The position numbers were made by a program, and so were the translations under genes. A DNA stretch of 64,000 nucleotides from the NCBI RefSeq assembly GCF_934668725.1, contig NZ_CAKUOF010000012.1:1-64000 (forward strand), written 5' to 3'. Every line of letters begins with the position of its first letter. The first letter of the stretch is position 1. This document shows positions 46,310 through 54,955 of the stretch, piece by piece. The notes under the pieces are model-generated. The model did not search any database. It was not told the origin of the DNA and saw nothing but the letters and a program-made list of their open reading frames with translations. Origin of the DNA: an uncultured Dysgonomonas sp. (GTDB lineage: Bacteria > Bacteroidota > Bacteroidia > Bacteroidales > Dysgonomonadaceae).

Positions 46310-46471
46310 AAATTATTAAGATCTATCTTATTTTATGCAAAGATACTTATTTTTTGCCGTTTTAGAGTCTATGCTTTATTTAATGTTTAAATAAGTATAA
46401 CTATTATAGACTGTTATAGTTTTCTTTTTTTCGAAGAACACTACTCTTTCCCTTATGTAATTAACAAAAGA

Positions 46472-46497
46472 AGAGTAGCCTATATTAAGGCTACTCT
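46472..46497 (-). terminator. Terminator after the 2-oxoacid oxidoreductase operon
   Basis: AGAGTAGCC (46472-46480) pairs with GGCTACTCT (46489-46497); on the minus strand it is followed by TCTTTTGTT. Confidence 0.75.
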
Positions 46498-46520
46498 CCG
46501 CATTATATTTTATGGGCTTG

Positions 46521-47075
46521 TTAAGCTGGCTTATTCATTTCTTCTACAATTTCCATCCCCTTCAAGATAGCTTGCTCATTCATTGGCAGCGTACCGTGAT
46601 GTCTCTCCGGCAAAGACTTCTTTAATCCCATCATTACATGTTCTAGTGTAACTATAGGACAGACTTTAAGCAATCCTCCCAAAACAAACATATTGAATGC
46701 CTTCTGGTTTTTAAGTTCAGCAGCCGTAGCCATAGCTTCTATTTTATAAACTGCAATATCGGTTCTTTTAGGAGCACGCGGAATTCCTTCTGGATCGTAA
46801 AGTAAGATTCCACCTGGCTTAACCTGAGGCTCAAACTTATCAAGAGATGGCTGATTTAGTATTATTGCAATATCATATTCACTAACAATAGGTGAACTTA
46901 TTGTATCGTCACTCAATATAACAGTTACATTAGCTGTTCCTCCACGTTGTTCGGGACCATATGACGGAAACCACGAAACTTCTTTTCCTTCCATTAAACC
47001 TGAGTAAGCCAAAATCTTACCCATCGATAATACTCCTTGTCCACCGAAGCCGGCTATAATAATTTCGTTTACCAT
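46521..47075 (-). CDS. 2-oxoacid:ferredoxin oxidoreductase, gamma subunit
   Basis: This 184-aa subunit has IIIAGFGGQGVLSMGKILA at the N-terminus and WFPSYGPEQRGGTANVTV, both hallmarks of the gamma domain of 2-oxoacid:acceptor oxidoreductases. Together with the alpha, beta and ferredoxin-like subunits encoded just upstream it forms a four-subunit enzyme that oxidatively decarboxylates a 2-oxoacid to its acyl-CoA and reduces ferredoxin. It is last in the operon, followed by a terminator. Confidence 0.93.
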   Translation of the reverse strand: MVNEIIIAGFGGQGVLSMGKILAYSGLMEGKEVSWFPSYGPEQRGGTANVTVILSDDTISSPIVSEYDIAIILNQPSLDKFEPQVKPGGILLYDPEGIPRAPKRTDIAVYKIEAMATAAELKNQKAFNMFVLGGLLKVCPIVTLEHVMMGLKKSLPERHHGTLPMNEQAILKGMEIVEEMNKPA

Positions 47076-47106
47076 TATTAATTTTCTAATTATTTAAGAC
47101 CTAAGA

Positions 47107-47865
47107 TTAGATATTCTTTATATCACCTATAGGGTATACAGGAAACATATTCTCTACCATCCAATCATTTGCTCCCGCAGGACTCATCTTCCAGCCGGCA
47201 TTACAAGTAGAAACTATTTCTACAATAGAGGTACCCTTTTCATCCAACGAATTCTGAAAAGCTTTAGCAATCATTCTTTTTGCTTTTTTTACGGCAGCAG
47301 CAGTATGTACACTATGCCGTGTAGCCAAACAAACACCCGGTAATTGAGCTAAAAGATCAGTAATCTTTAATGGATAACCGTTCTCATGTGTGTCTCGACC
47401 ATTTGGTGTAGTTGAAGTTTTCATATTCATTAACGTAGTCGGAGCCATTTGTCCACCTGTCATACCATATATACCATTGTTTATGAAAATGATAGCAATA
47501 TTCTCGCCTCGATTAGCAGCATGAATGGTTTCGGCTGTACCTATGGCAGCCAAATCTCCATCCCCCTGATAAGTAAATACCATTTTATCTGGATTCAAGC
47601 GTTTTACAGCCGTTGCCAAAGCCGGAGCTCTACCGTGTGCAGCTTCTTGCCAGTCAATATCCAGATAATCATATGCAAATACAGCACAACCCACAGGAGC
47701 TATACCTATAGTCTTTTCTTTCAAGCCCATTTCATCAATTACTTCCGCAACTAATTTATGAACAACACCATGTGAACAACCCGGGCAATAATGCATTTGG
47801 GTTTCATTCATCAGTACAGGTTTGGCATATACCAAATTCTTAGGATCTATTATACTGGTGCTCAT
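47107..47865 (-). CDS. 2-oxoacid:ferredoxin oxidoreductase, beta (TPP) subunit
   Basis: This 252-aa subunit binds thiamine diphosphate: MHYCPGCSHGVVHKLVAEVI opens the domain, and VFTYQGDGDLAAIGTAETIH with NNGIYGMTGGQMAPTT is the G-D-G-x-N-type cofactor and Mg2+ site. It carries the catalytic centre in the cytoplasm. It lies between the alpha (47912) and gamma (46521) genes with short gaps. Confidence 0.93.
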   Translation of the reverse strand: MSTSIIDPKNLVYAKPVLMNETQMHYCPGCSHGVVHKLVAEVIDEMGLKEKTIGIAPVGCAVFAYDYLDIDWQEAAHGRAPALATAVKRLNPDKMVFTYQGDGDLAAIGTAETIHAANRGENIAIIFINNGIYGMTGGQMAPTTLMNMKTSTTPNGRDTHENGYPLKITDLLAQLPGVCLATRHSVHTAAAVKKAKRMIAKAFQNSLDEKGTSIVEIVSTCNAGWKMSPAGANDWMVENMFPVYPIGDIKNI

Positions 47866-47911
47866 TTTATATTATCCTTAAATTTTTAAATTTATTAATG
47901 GATTGTTTAGA

Positions 47912-48994
47912 TTAACAGCCCAATTTTTCTTTTAAAGCAACAACTACCTCATTAGGCGTAGGAATAATGCCTCCCAAACGACCAAAATGTTCGACAGGCA
48001 CTTGTCCACTTACTGATAAGCGAACATCCTCAACCATCTGTCCTGCATTCATCTCAACAGTCAATATACCTTTTACTTTCGAAGCATATTCTTTAATGAT
48101 TTTTGTTGGAAAAGGCCACAATGTTATGGGTCTTAAAACTCCCACTTTTATTCCTTCTGCTCTTGCCAGTTCCATTGCTTTTTGACTGATACGCGCAGCT
48201 GAACCAAAAGCTACAATAAGATAATCTATATCTTCGCAATCAATTTCCTGATACATCACTTCGTTAGCTTCTATTTCTCTATATTTCGCTTGTAAATCCA
48301 AGTTACATTTTTCCATAACAGCAGAGTCAAGCTGAAGTGTAGTAATTATATTAGGCTTACGATCTGCAGGTTTACCCAAGGTTGCCCAAGGACATTGCTC
48401 TCGTATTTCTTTCTCTGTGCGCCTTCTTCTAAATTCAGGAAGTTTTACCTTTTCCATCATTTGTCCGATTACACCATCAGCCAATATAGTTGCCGGAGTT
48501 AAATATTTGAATGCCAATTTAAACCCTAACTCTACAAAATCAGCCATTTCTTGCACCGAAGCTGGAGCAAGAGTTATCATTTTATAATCACCATGCCCCC
48601 CACCCTTTACAGTTTGGAAATAATCCGATTGAGAGGGCTGAATAGTTCCGAGTCCAGGACCTCCACGCATAACATTAATCAATAAGCAAGGCAAATTACC
48701 TCCTGCCAAGAAAGAAACTCCTTCCTGCATAAGACTCATACCTGTACTTGACGAAGATGTCATCACCATTTTACCACATCCGGCACCACCATATACCATA
48801 TTTATAGATGCAGTTTCACTTTCAGCCTGCATTACAACCATACCGGTTGTTGTCCAGGGAGCTTCGCTCATTAATGTTTCTATAATTTCCGATTGGGGAG
48901 TTATAGGATAGCCAAAATAGCCATCTACTCCTATGCGGATTGCAGCATGGGCAATTGCCTCATTGCCTTTCATCAAATATATTTCTTCTGACAT
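47912..48994 (-). CDS. vorB: 2-oxoacid:ferredoxin oxidoreductase, alpha subunit (VorB-like)
   Basis: This 360-aa subunit has GNEAIAHAAIRIGVDGYFGYPITPQSE and MTSSSSTGMSLMQEG, split here by the conserved acidic QAESE patch, all typical of alpha subunits labelled VorB (3-methyl-2-oxobutanoate) or KorA (2-oxoglutarate). Sequence alone does not separate branched-chain from 2-oxoglutarate specificity. Gene order delta-alpha-beta-gamma on one strand marks a single enzyme that feeds electrons to ferredoxin during anaerobic amino-acid or TCA-type metabolism. Confidence 0.9.
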   Translation of the reverse strand: MSEEIYLMKGNEAIAHAAIRIGVDGYFGYPITPQSEIIETLMSEAPWTTTGMVVMQAESETASINMVYGGAGCGKMVMTSSSSTGMSLMQEGVSFLAGGNLPCLLINVMRGGPGLGTIQPSQSDYFQTVKGGGHGDYKMITLAPASVQEMADFVELGFKLAFKYLTPATILADGVIGQMMEKVKLPEFRRRRTEKEIREQCPWATLGKPADRKPNIITTLQLDSAVMEKCNLDLQAKYREIEANEVMYQEIDCEDIDYLIVAFGSAARISQKAMELARAEGIKVGVLRPITLWPFPTKIIKEYASKVKGILTVEMNAGQMVEDVRLSVSGQVPVEHFGRLGGIIPTPNEVVVALKEKLGC

Positions 48995-49047
48995 AAATTT
49001 TAATTCGAGTAAGTTAATATACTACAAAAGACTAAATTCCTAAGAAA

Positions 49048-49275
49048 TTAGCCTTTTTGTCTATATACAGTTAAACACCCATCAGGACAAACATAACCAC
49101 AGTTGGCACATCCGATGCATGCATCCTCATTTTTCATAAATACATAATGATATCCTTTTTGATTTACCTCACGAGCCTGTAGTTCAAGCACATCACAAGG
49201 GCAGGATACAACACAGAGATCGCAGCCTTTACATCGTTCGACGTCGACCACTACTGTTCCTTTTACTTTTGCCAT
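49048..49275 (-). CDS. 2-oxoacid:ferredoxin oxidoreductase, ferredoxin-like delta subunit
   Basis: This 75-aa protein has two [4Fe-4S] motifs, CKGCDLCVVSCP (residues about 16-27) and CIGCANCGYVCP, in the arrangement of KorD/VorD. It passes electrons from the TPP subunit to an external ferredoxin, possibly the 55-aa one at 12953-13120. It is the first gene of the operon; a -7 box TAACTTTG on the minus strand (49355-49348) may mark its promoter. Confidence 0.93.
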   Translation of the reverse strand: MAKVKGTVVVDVERCKGCDLCVVSCPCDVLELQAREVNQKGYHYVFMKNEDACIGCANCGYVCPDGCLTVYRQKG

Positions 49276-49626
49276 ATCTTATTATAGATAGTTGTCAATT
49301 ACTTTATGATAATTCTACGTTTCGTTTTACGGTCAGTTGAATAGGTACAAAGTTATAGCTTATTATTACATTCCGGTATTTTTTATCTATAAAATTGTCA
49401 ACAGAATGTTAATATATCACTACTATATTACAGTTAAAAACAAGATACACAGCGATATTAATAATAAATAAATTTGATGAAGAATTATAAACAAAACTAA
49501 CTTTTCCTAATTAAAATATAGAAACAGCCCTGTCCATTGTATCCAAATTCTAAAATATAAATTAACTTTGAAAACTATTGAATTTCTGTATTACAGAGTT
49601 TACTAAAATTCATTCCAACAAAGAGC
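49276..49626. other. Divergent control region between the oxidoreductase operon and a TonB receptor
   Basis: This is 351 nt of AT-rich sequence with -7 boxes in both directions: TAACTTTG on the minus strand (49355-49348) and TAACTTTG on the plus strand (49563-49570). No convincing -33 partner or operator was found for either. Confidence 0.45.
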
Positions 49627-52038
49627 ATGATTAAGCAACACATATACATCACTTTAATACTAGTACTATTCGCAACCTGCCTATCAGCACAACAAGCAAA
49701 AATAAGCGGAACTGTAACTAATTTTGATAACAGTCCTATCGATTTTGTAAGTGTATCTATGCAAGGCTCAGCGTTAGGTGTTTTCACTAATAATCAAGGA
49801 AAATATCAAATAACAGTTCCGATAGGAGATTCTGTTACTATAGTATTTTCGCGAATAGGTTATCAAAAATCGGAACGGAAAATTGCAAAAGTTACGGGTA
49901 ACATGACCCTCAATACGATGATGCGTGAAACTGTCCTCGAAGAAGTTACGGTTCTGGGCGAAAAAGCTCAGACCTCCACCATGAACAAAATAGAAATTGG
50001 TAAAACGAATCTATTATCAGATCCTACCGGAGGAAGTATCGAATCTATTCTCGCTTTAGGGGCAGGAGTAAGCTCCACGAATGAAATGAGTTCTCAGTAT
50101 TCGGTCCGAGGAGGTAATTATGATGAAAATATTGTATATGTAAACGGAATAGAAATATATAGACCTCTACTTATTCGATCAGGGCAACAAGAAGGCTTAA
50201 GCTTTATAAACCCCGACATGACAAAAGAGGTAAAATTCTCCACCGGAGGATTCGAATCATCTTATGGTGACAGAATGTCTTCGGCTCTGGATATTACTTA
50301 TAAAAAACCACAGTCTTTTGAAGCCTCTGCTGCAGCTAGTCTACTTGGAGCAAATGCTTATATCGGAAGTTCGACCGGACGTTTTACTCAAATAACCGGA
50401 TTTAGATACAAAACCACAAGAACACTGCTAGGTACACTCGACACAAATGCTGAATACGACCCAACATTTATAGATGCTCAAACTTATATGACTTTAAGTT
50501 TATCACCAAAGTGGGAAGTTGGTTTCATGGGAAATATATCAAGTAATATCTACAAATTCACTCCCAAAAGCCGTCAAACACAATTTGGATCAGCTGATAA
50601 TGCAAAAGACTTTACAGTATATTTCGATGGATGGGAAAATGATAAATTTCTCACTTATTTTGGCGCATTAAATATGAAAGGAAAACTATCCGATAATCTC
50701 GAAATTGAATTTATTGGCTCCGCTTTTTCTTCAAGAGAATATGAACGCTATGATATAAGTGGCGAATACAAGTTGACGGATTTAAACCTATCAAGTAATG
50801 GCGGAGATGGTGACAATGGAGGTTTATTGGCTGTTGGCTCGTATCTCGAACATGCACGAAATAGTTTAAATCTGGATGTTACCAATATTCGTCATCTCGG
50901 TTCATTTAAAGTTGGTAAGCATGTCCTTAAATGGGGGCTGACTCTACAACAAGAAAAAATTAATGACAAAATAAAAGAATGGAGTGTTCGCGATTCGGCA
51001 GGCTATTCATTGCCCAATCTCGGGGATATTGTGAGCGTGTACAGTAACCTCCGATCGGATAATGAAATTACAAGTACCCGATATGCAGCATTTTTACAAG
51101 ATACTTATAAATTTGTGTCGGGAGACAATATCATATATATTAATGCAGGTATCAGAGCCAGTCATTGGACATTTAACGACGAAACCATTATCAGCCCAAG
51201 AGGATCAATAGCACTCATACCCGACACAAAAAGAGATATTACTTTGCGTTTTGCTACTGGTATTTATTATCAAGCCCCGTTTTATCGGGAATACCAGAAA
51301 ATAGTTACCAATGGACAAAATTCAATTATAGAATTAAATAAAGACATCAAATCCCAAAAATCAATACACTTTGTACTTGGAGGTGATTACAAGTTCAGAT
51401 CAATGGATCGTCCCTTTAAATTTACAAGTGAAGTTTATTATAAAAAATTATCCGATCTGGTGCCCTACACCGTTGATAATGTGAAAATCAGATATTCAGG
51501 AGAAAATTCAGGAACAGGATACAGTATGGGATGGGATATGAAGCTATTTGGTGAGTTTGTAAAAGGATCTGACAGCTGGATCAGCTTTTCATTAATGAAA
51601 ACCGAACAAATTGTAGATGGTATCAAAGCACCACTGCCAACCGATCAACGATATAATATTTCAGTATTTTTTCAAGACTATTTTCCGGGAATAGAACGTT
51701 TGACTATGAATCTTCGAGGTCATCTATCTCAAGGATTACCTCAGGCCGCTCCAAATTCAGGATTTTTCGAAAAGGGCTACTTCCGTACACCGGCATACCG
51801 CAGACTTGACATTGGTTTTGCATGGCAAGCTTTAGGCGAGGATTTCAGTATCAGACGAACAAATTCTTTTTGGGGATCATTCAAAAATATCTGGCTCGGA
51901 GTTGATATATTCAATTTATTCGACATTAATAATACAAACTCATATTATTGGATAACTAATGTTTTTAATCAGCAATTTGCAGTCCCCAATTATCTGACAG
52001 GACGCCAATTAAACTTTAAAATAGTAACTGATTTTTAA
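49627..52038 (+). CDS. TonB-dependent outer-membrane receptor
   Basis: This 803-aa protein has a signal peptide ending LSAQQAK, a carboxypeptidase-regulatory-like domain (ISGTVTNFDNSPIDFVSVSM, residues about 25-105), a TonB plug with YSVRGGNYDENIVYVNG, and a 22-strand barrel ending YLTGRQLNFKIVTDF. It is a stand-alone receptor, not a SusC, since no SusD follows. The ligand (siderophore, vitamin or oligosaccharide) cannot be predicted from its neighbours. Confidence 0.92.
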   Translation: MIKQHIYITLILVLFATCLSAQQAKISGTVTNFDNSPIDFVSVSMQGSALGVFTNNQGKYQITVPIGDSVTIVFSRIGYQKSERKIAKVTGNMTLNTMMRETVLEEVTVLGEKAQTSTMNKIEIGKTNLLSDPTGGSIESILALGAGVSSTNEMSSQYSVRGGNYDENIVYVNGIEIYRPLLIRSGQQEGLSFINPDMTKEVKFSTGGFESSYGDRMSSALDITYKKPQSFEASAAASLLGANAYIGSSTGRFTQITGFRYKTTRTLLGTLDTNAEYDPTFIDAQTYMTLSLSPKWEVGFMGNISSNIYKFTPKSRQTQFGSADNAKDFTVYFDGWENDKFLTYFGALNMKGKLSDNLEIEFIGSAFSSREYERYDISGEYKLTDLNLSSNGGDGDNGGLLAVGSYLEHARNSLNLDVTNIRHLGSFKVGKHVLKWGLTLQQEKINDKIKEWSVRDSAGYSLPNLGDIVSVYSNLRSDNEITSTRYAAFLQDTYKFVSGDNIIYINAGIRASHWTFNDETIISPRGSIALIPDTKRDITLRFATGIYYQAPFYREYQKIVTNGQNSIIELNKDIKSQKSIHFVLGGDYKFRSMDRPFKFTSEVYYKKLSDLVPYTVDNVKIRYSGENSGTGYSMGWDMKLFGEFVKGSDSWISFSLMKTEQIVDGIKAPLPTDQRYNISVFFQDYFPGIERLTMNLRGHLSQGLPQAAPNSGFFEKGYFRTPAYRRLDIGFAWQALGEDFSIRRTNSFWGSFKNIWLGVDIFNLFDINNTNSYYWITNVFNQQFAVPNYLTGRQLNFKIVTDF

Positions 52039-52351
52039 TAGACTCAAATAATACCAACTCATTAAAGATACATTACAATACAATATTCTCCTTATGATAT
52101 TAGTGCCTCTTAATATCATAAGAAGCTTAACGACTTTATAAGGATTTATTAATCAATAAATATTGGATTTCTCATTTTTTTTCAACAATAAAAACTCATA
52201 ATCACTATTCAGTGTTATATATATATAGTATCTTTACGAAATGTAGCTTAATGTATCAACTCTAAGGTTTAGAGGACAAACACTGATACAAAGAGACTTA
52301 GAAGCTAAACAAGGCTTCTTCCCTGAAAAGAGAAAAGAAAAACAATATATA
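52039..52351 (+). promoter_or_regulatory. recJ upstream region with hairpin and structured leader
   Basis: The 313-nt gap starts with a 12-bp perfect inverted repeat (52091-52102 with 52111-52122), perhaps a terminator for the TonB receptor although its U-tract is weak. A -7-like TATCTTTA (52229-52236) predicts a start near 52243, exactly where three nested helices begin: TAGCTT/AAGCTA (52244-52249, 52302-52307), TGTATCA/TGATACA (52252-52258, 52284-52290) and CTCTAA/TTAGAG (52260-52265, 52269-52274). A competing helix AGAAGC/GCTTCT (52300-52305, 52314-52319) excludes the outermost one. Confidence 0.6.
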
Positions 52352-54076
52352 ATGATTTACAAATGGAATTACAAACCACTTACACCAGAAGAGACAAAAA
52401 CCAGAGATGAACTAGCAGTTAAGCTGGGAATGCACCCTGCTCTATGTCAACTGCTTATTCAACGGGGAATAGATACTGTTGATAAGGCACATAAGTTCTT
52501 TCATCCAAGTTTAAAAGATCTGCATGATCCTTTTCTCTTGCCAGATATGGATAAAGCAATCAATAGAATAGAGAAAGCTTTAGGTCAAAAAGAACGCATT
52601 TTGGTATATGGTGATTATGACGTGGATGGAACTACTGCGGTAGCTCTCGTATTTAAGTTTTTAAGAAAGTTTACAACTAATCTCGATTATTATATTCCTG
52701 ATAGATATGATGAAGGCTATGGAATATCCGAACAAGGAATAGATTATGCTGCCGAAACCGGTGTTAAATTGATTATAGCCCTTGATTGTGGTATAAAAGC
52801 CATCGAGAAAGTCAAATATGCTAAAGATAAAGGAATTGATTTCATTATCTGTGACCATCATATGCCGGATGAAACATTACCCGATGCGGTTGCGGTTGTA
52901 GACGCTAAAAGAGTCGATTCTATTTATCCCTACGAACACTTATCAGGTTGTGGAGTTGGTTTTAAACTGGCACAGGCTTTAGCTCAAAATAATAAAATAG
53001 ATTTTTCAGAACTGCTGGATCTCCTTGACCTGGTAGCTGTAAGTATTGCATCAGACATTGTACCATTAACAGGTGAAAATCGTGTACTTACTCATTATGG
53101 GCTGAAACAACTGAATTCAAGTCCAAGTATGGGATTACAAGGTATTATCGACATTTGCGGACTCAATGATAAATCAATTACAGTCAGTGATATTGTATTC
53201 AAAATAGGTCCCCGAATCAATGCTTCGGGACGCATGATGAATGGTAAAGAAGCTGTCGACCTGCTTTTATCAAATACCGCCCATGATGCCAAACTTAAAA
53301 GTGAAAATATAGACCACTACAATGCCAATCGCCGCGAACTGGATAAACGTATTACAGACGAGGCGACTAATTTTATAGAATCGGAACTTGACATAACTAA
53401 AATAAACAGTATTGTCATTTTTAATAAAGATTGGCACAAAGGTGTAATAGGAATTGTAGCATCAAGACTCACAGAGAAATACTATCGCCCCGCTGTTGTT
53501 CTTACCAAATCGAATAATTTGATCACAGGATCGGCACGTTCGGTTATGGGTTTTGATGTGTATAAAGCAATTGAAGCTTGTAAAGATATACTTGAAAACT
53601 TTGGAGGGCATACATATGCAGCTGGTCTATCGTTAAAAGAAGAAAATTTGCAAGAATTCAGACGCCGTTTCGAAGCAATGTCTGTAGAACTGATAGCTCC
53701 AGAAATGATGCGTCCTCAAATAGATATTAATGCTGAACTGGATTTCATCGACATCAATAATAAATTTGTATCGGATTTAGAGCAATTCGCCCCTTTTGGT
53801 CCGGAAAATTTAAATCCGATCTTTATATCCAGAGATGTAGAAGATTATGGGAACAGTAAATTAGTAGGAAAAGATTTGCTACACATCAAGCTTGATATGG
53901 TAGATTCATCACTCAATACACCCATACATGGTATTGCTTTCAGGCAGAGTAGCAGTTTTACTATGATTAAAAACGACCTTTTCGACATTTGTTATACATT
54001 AGAAGAAAATATTCATAATGGAAAAACAAATACACAGCTTTATATAAAAGATATAGATAAAGGACAGTTTTCTTAA
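52352..54076 (+). CDS. recJ: Single-stranded-DNA exonuclease RecJ
   Basis: This 574-aa DHH/DHHA1-family nuclease has VYGDYDVDGTTAVALV with the metal-binding aspartates, LDCGIKA, the family's DHH in ICDHHMPDE, and a DHHA1-type region with GFDVYKAIEACKDILENFGG, then HTYAAG. It degrades ssDNA 5' to 3' in RecFOR recombination, mismatch and excision repair. It is separated by 40 nt from an MBL-fold lipoprotein gene and precedes recQ, its usual helicase partner in end resection. The structured leader may control its level. Confidence 0.97.
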   Translation: MIYKWNYKPLTPEETKTRDELAVKLGMHPALCQLLIQRGIDTVDKAHKFFHPSLKDLHDPFLLPDMDKAINRIEKALGQKERILVYGDYDVDGTTAVALVFKFLRKFTTNLDYYIPDRYDEGYGISEQGIDYAAETGVKLIIALDCGIKAIEKVKYAKDKGIDFIICDHHMPDETLPDAVAVVDAKRVDSIYPYEHLSGCGVGFKLAQALAQNNKIDFSELLDLLDLVAVSIASDIVPLTGENRVLTHYGLKQLNSSPSMGLQGIIDICGLNDKSITVSDIVFKIGPRINASGRMMNGKEAVDLLLSNTAHDAKLKSENIDHYNANRRELDKRITDEATNFIESELDITKINSIVIFNKDWHKGVIGIVASRLTEKYYRPAVVLTKSNNLITGSARSVMGFDVYKAIEACKDILENFGGHTYAAGLSLKEENLQEFRRRFEAMSVELIAPEMMRPQIDINAELDFIDINNKFVSDLEQFAPFGPENLNPIFISRDVEDYGNSKLVGKDLLHIKLDMVDSSLNTPIHGIAFRQSSSFTMIKNDLFDICYTLEENIHNGKTNTQLYIKDIDKGQFS

Positions 54077-54116
54077 AAAAAAATTAAATAGTTTCTTTTA
54101 CTTAAAATAACAATAT

Positions 54117-54935
54117 ATGAGAAGTTTGATCATGATTCTCGGTACAGCTGCAATATTTTCTTGCACAACTGCATGTAACAGCGAAAGAAAGGTAGAAAAC
54201 ACAAGTAATGTTTCTGAAAATAATACAAATATGGAAGAAACCCTGACTCAAACTCAACCACTAGCATCAGATAGCTATCTCACTAAAATGGGAGAGCTCA
54301 ACGTTACTTTAGTAGGACACGCATCTCTTATCTTTACAATTAATGGTAAGGTTATATATGTAGACCCTTACTCTAAGGTTGCTGATTATTCGAAATTGCC
54401 TAAGGCTGATTTAATATTACTTACCCATGAACACTCTGATCACTTTGATATAAATGCTATTGAGCAAATAAAAAAAGCGGATACCCGATTTATTGTTTCT
54501 AAAGTATGTGCCGATTCTCTGACTTATGGCGAAGTTCTAACTAATGGAGACAAAACTATTTTTGAAGGAATTGACATCCAGTCTGTTCCTGCATACAATA
54601 TTATTAGCAAGAACCCCGATGGAGAGTTTTATCACCCCAAAGGTAGAGGCAATGGCTATATACTTACTTTTGGTAGCGAAAAAGTATATGTAGCAGGTGA
54701 TACAGAAAATATTCCCGAAATGAAACAATTAAAGGATATTTATATAGCTTTCTTACCAAAGAACACGCCTTATACAATGACAGATGAAATGTTTGTGGAT
54801 GCTGTACAAAAGGTATCTCCAACTTATCTTTATCCTTATCACTTCTCAGATTTTAACGATAAGAAAATCTTAAAAGCCCTAGAAAAAGAAAATAATAAAG
54901 CCAAAGTATTAGTGCGTTCAATGTCGAATCTCTAA
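54117..54935 (+). CDS. MBL-fold hydrolase, probable lipoprotein
   Basis: This 272-aa protein has a lipoprotein-type N-terminus with cysteines at 16 and 20 (AAIFSCTTACNSERK) followed by a low-complexity linker. The metallo-beta-lactamase fold then shows LVGHASLIF, LLTHEHSDHFD (the H-x-H-x-D-H zinc motif), VAGDTENIPEM and PYHFSD. It resembles UPF0173/UlaG-like metal-dependent hydrolases. An envelope location makes a DNA-repair role unlikely despite the position between recJ and recQ. Substrate unknown. Confidence 0.85.
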   Translation: MRSLIMILGTAAIFSCTTACNSERKVENTSNVSENNTNMEETLTQTQPLASDSYLTKMGELNVTLVGHASLIFTINGKVIYVDPYSKVADYSKLPKADLILLTHEHSDHFDINAIEQIKKADTRFIVSKVCADSLTYGEVLTNGDKTIFEGIDIQSVPAYNIISKNPDGEFYHPKGRGNGYILTFGSEKVYVAGDTENIPEMKQLKDIYIAFLPKNTPYTMTDEMFVDAVQKVSPTYLYPYHFSDFNDKKILKALEKENNKAKVLVRSMSNL

Positions 54936-54955
54936 AAATATTCTGAATAACTGAA

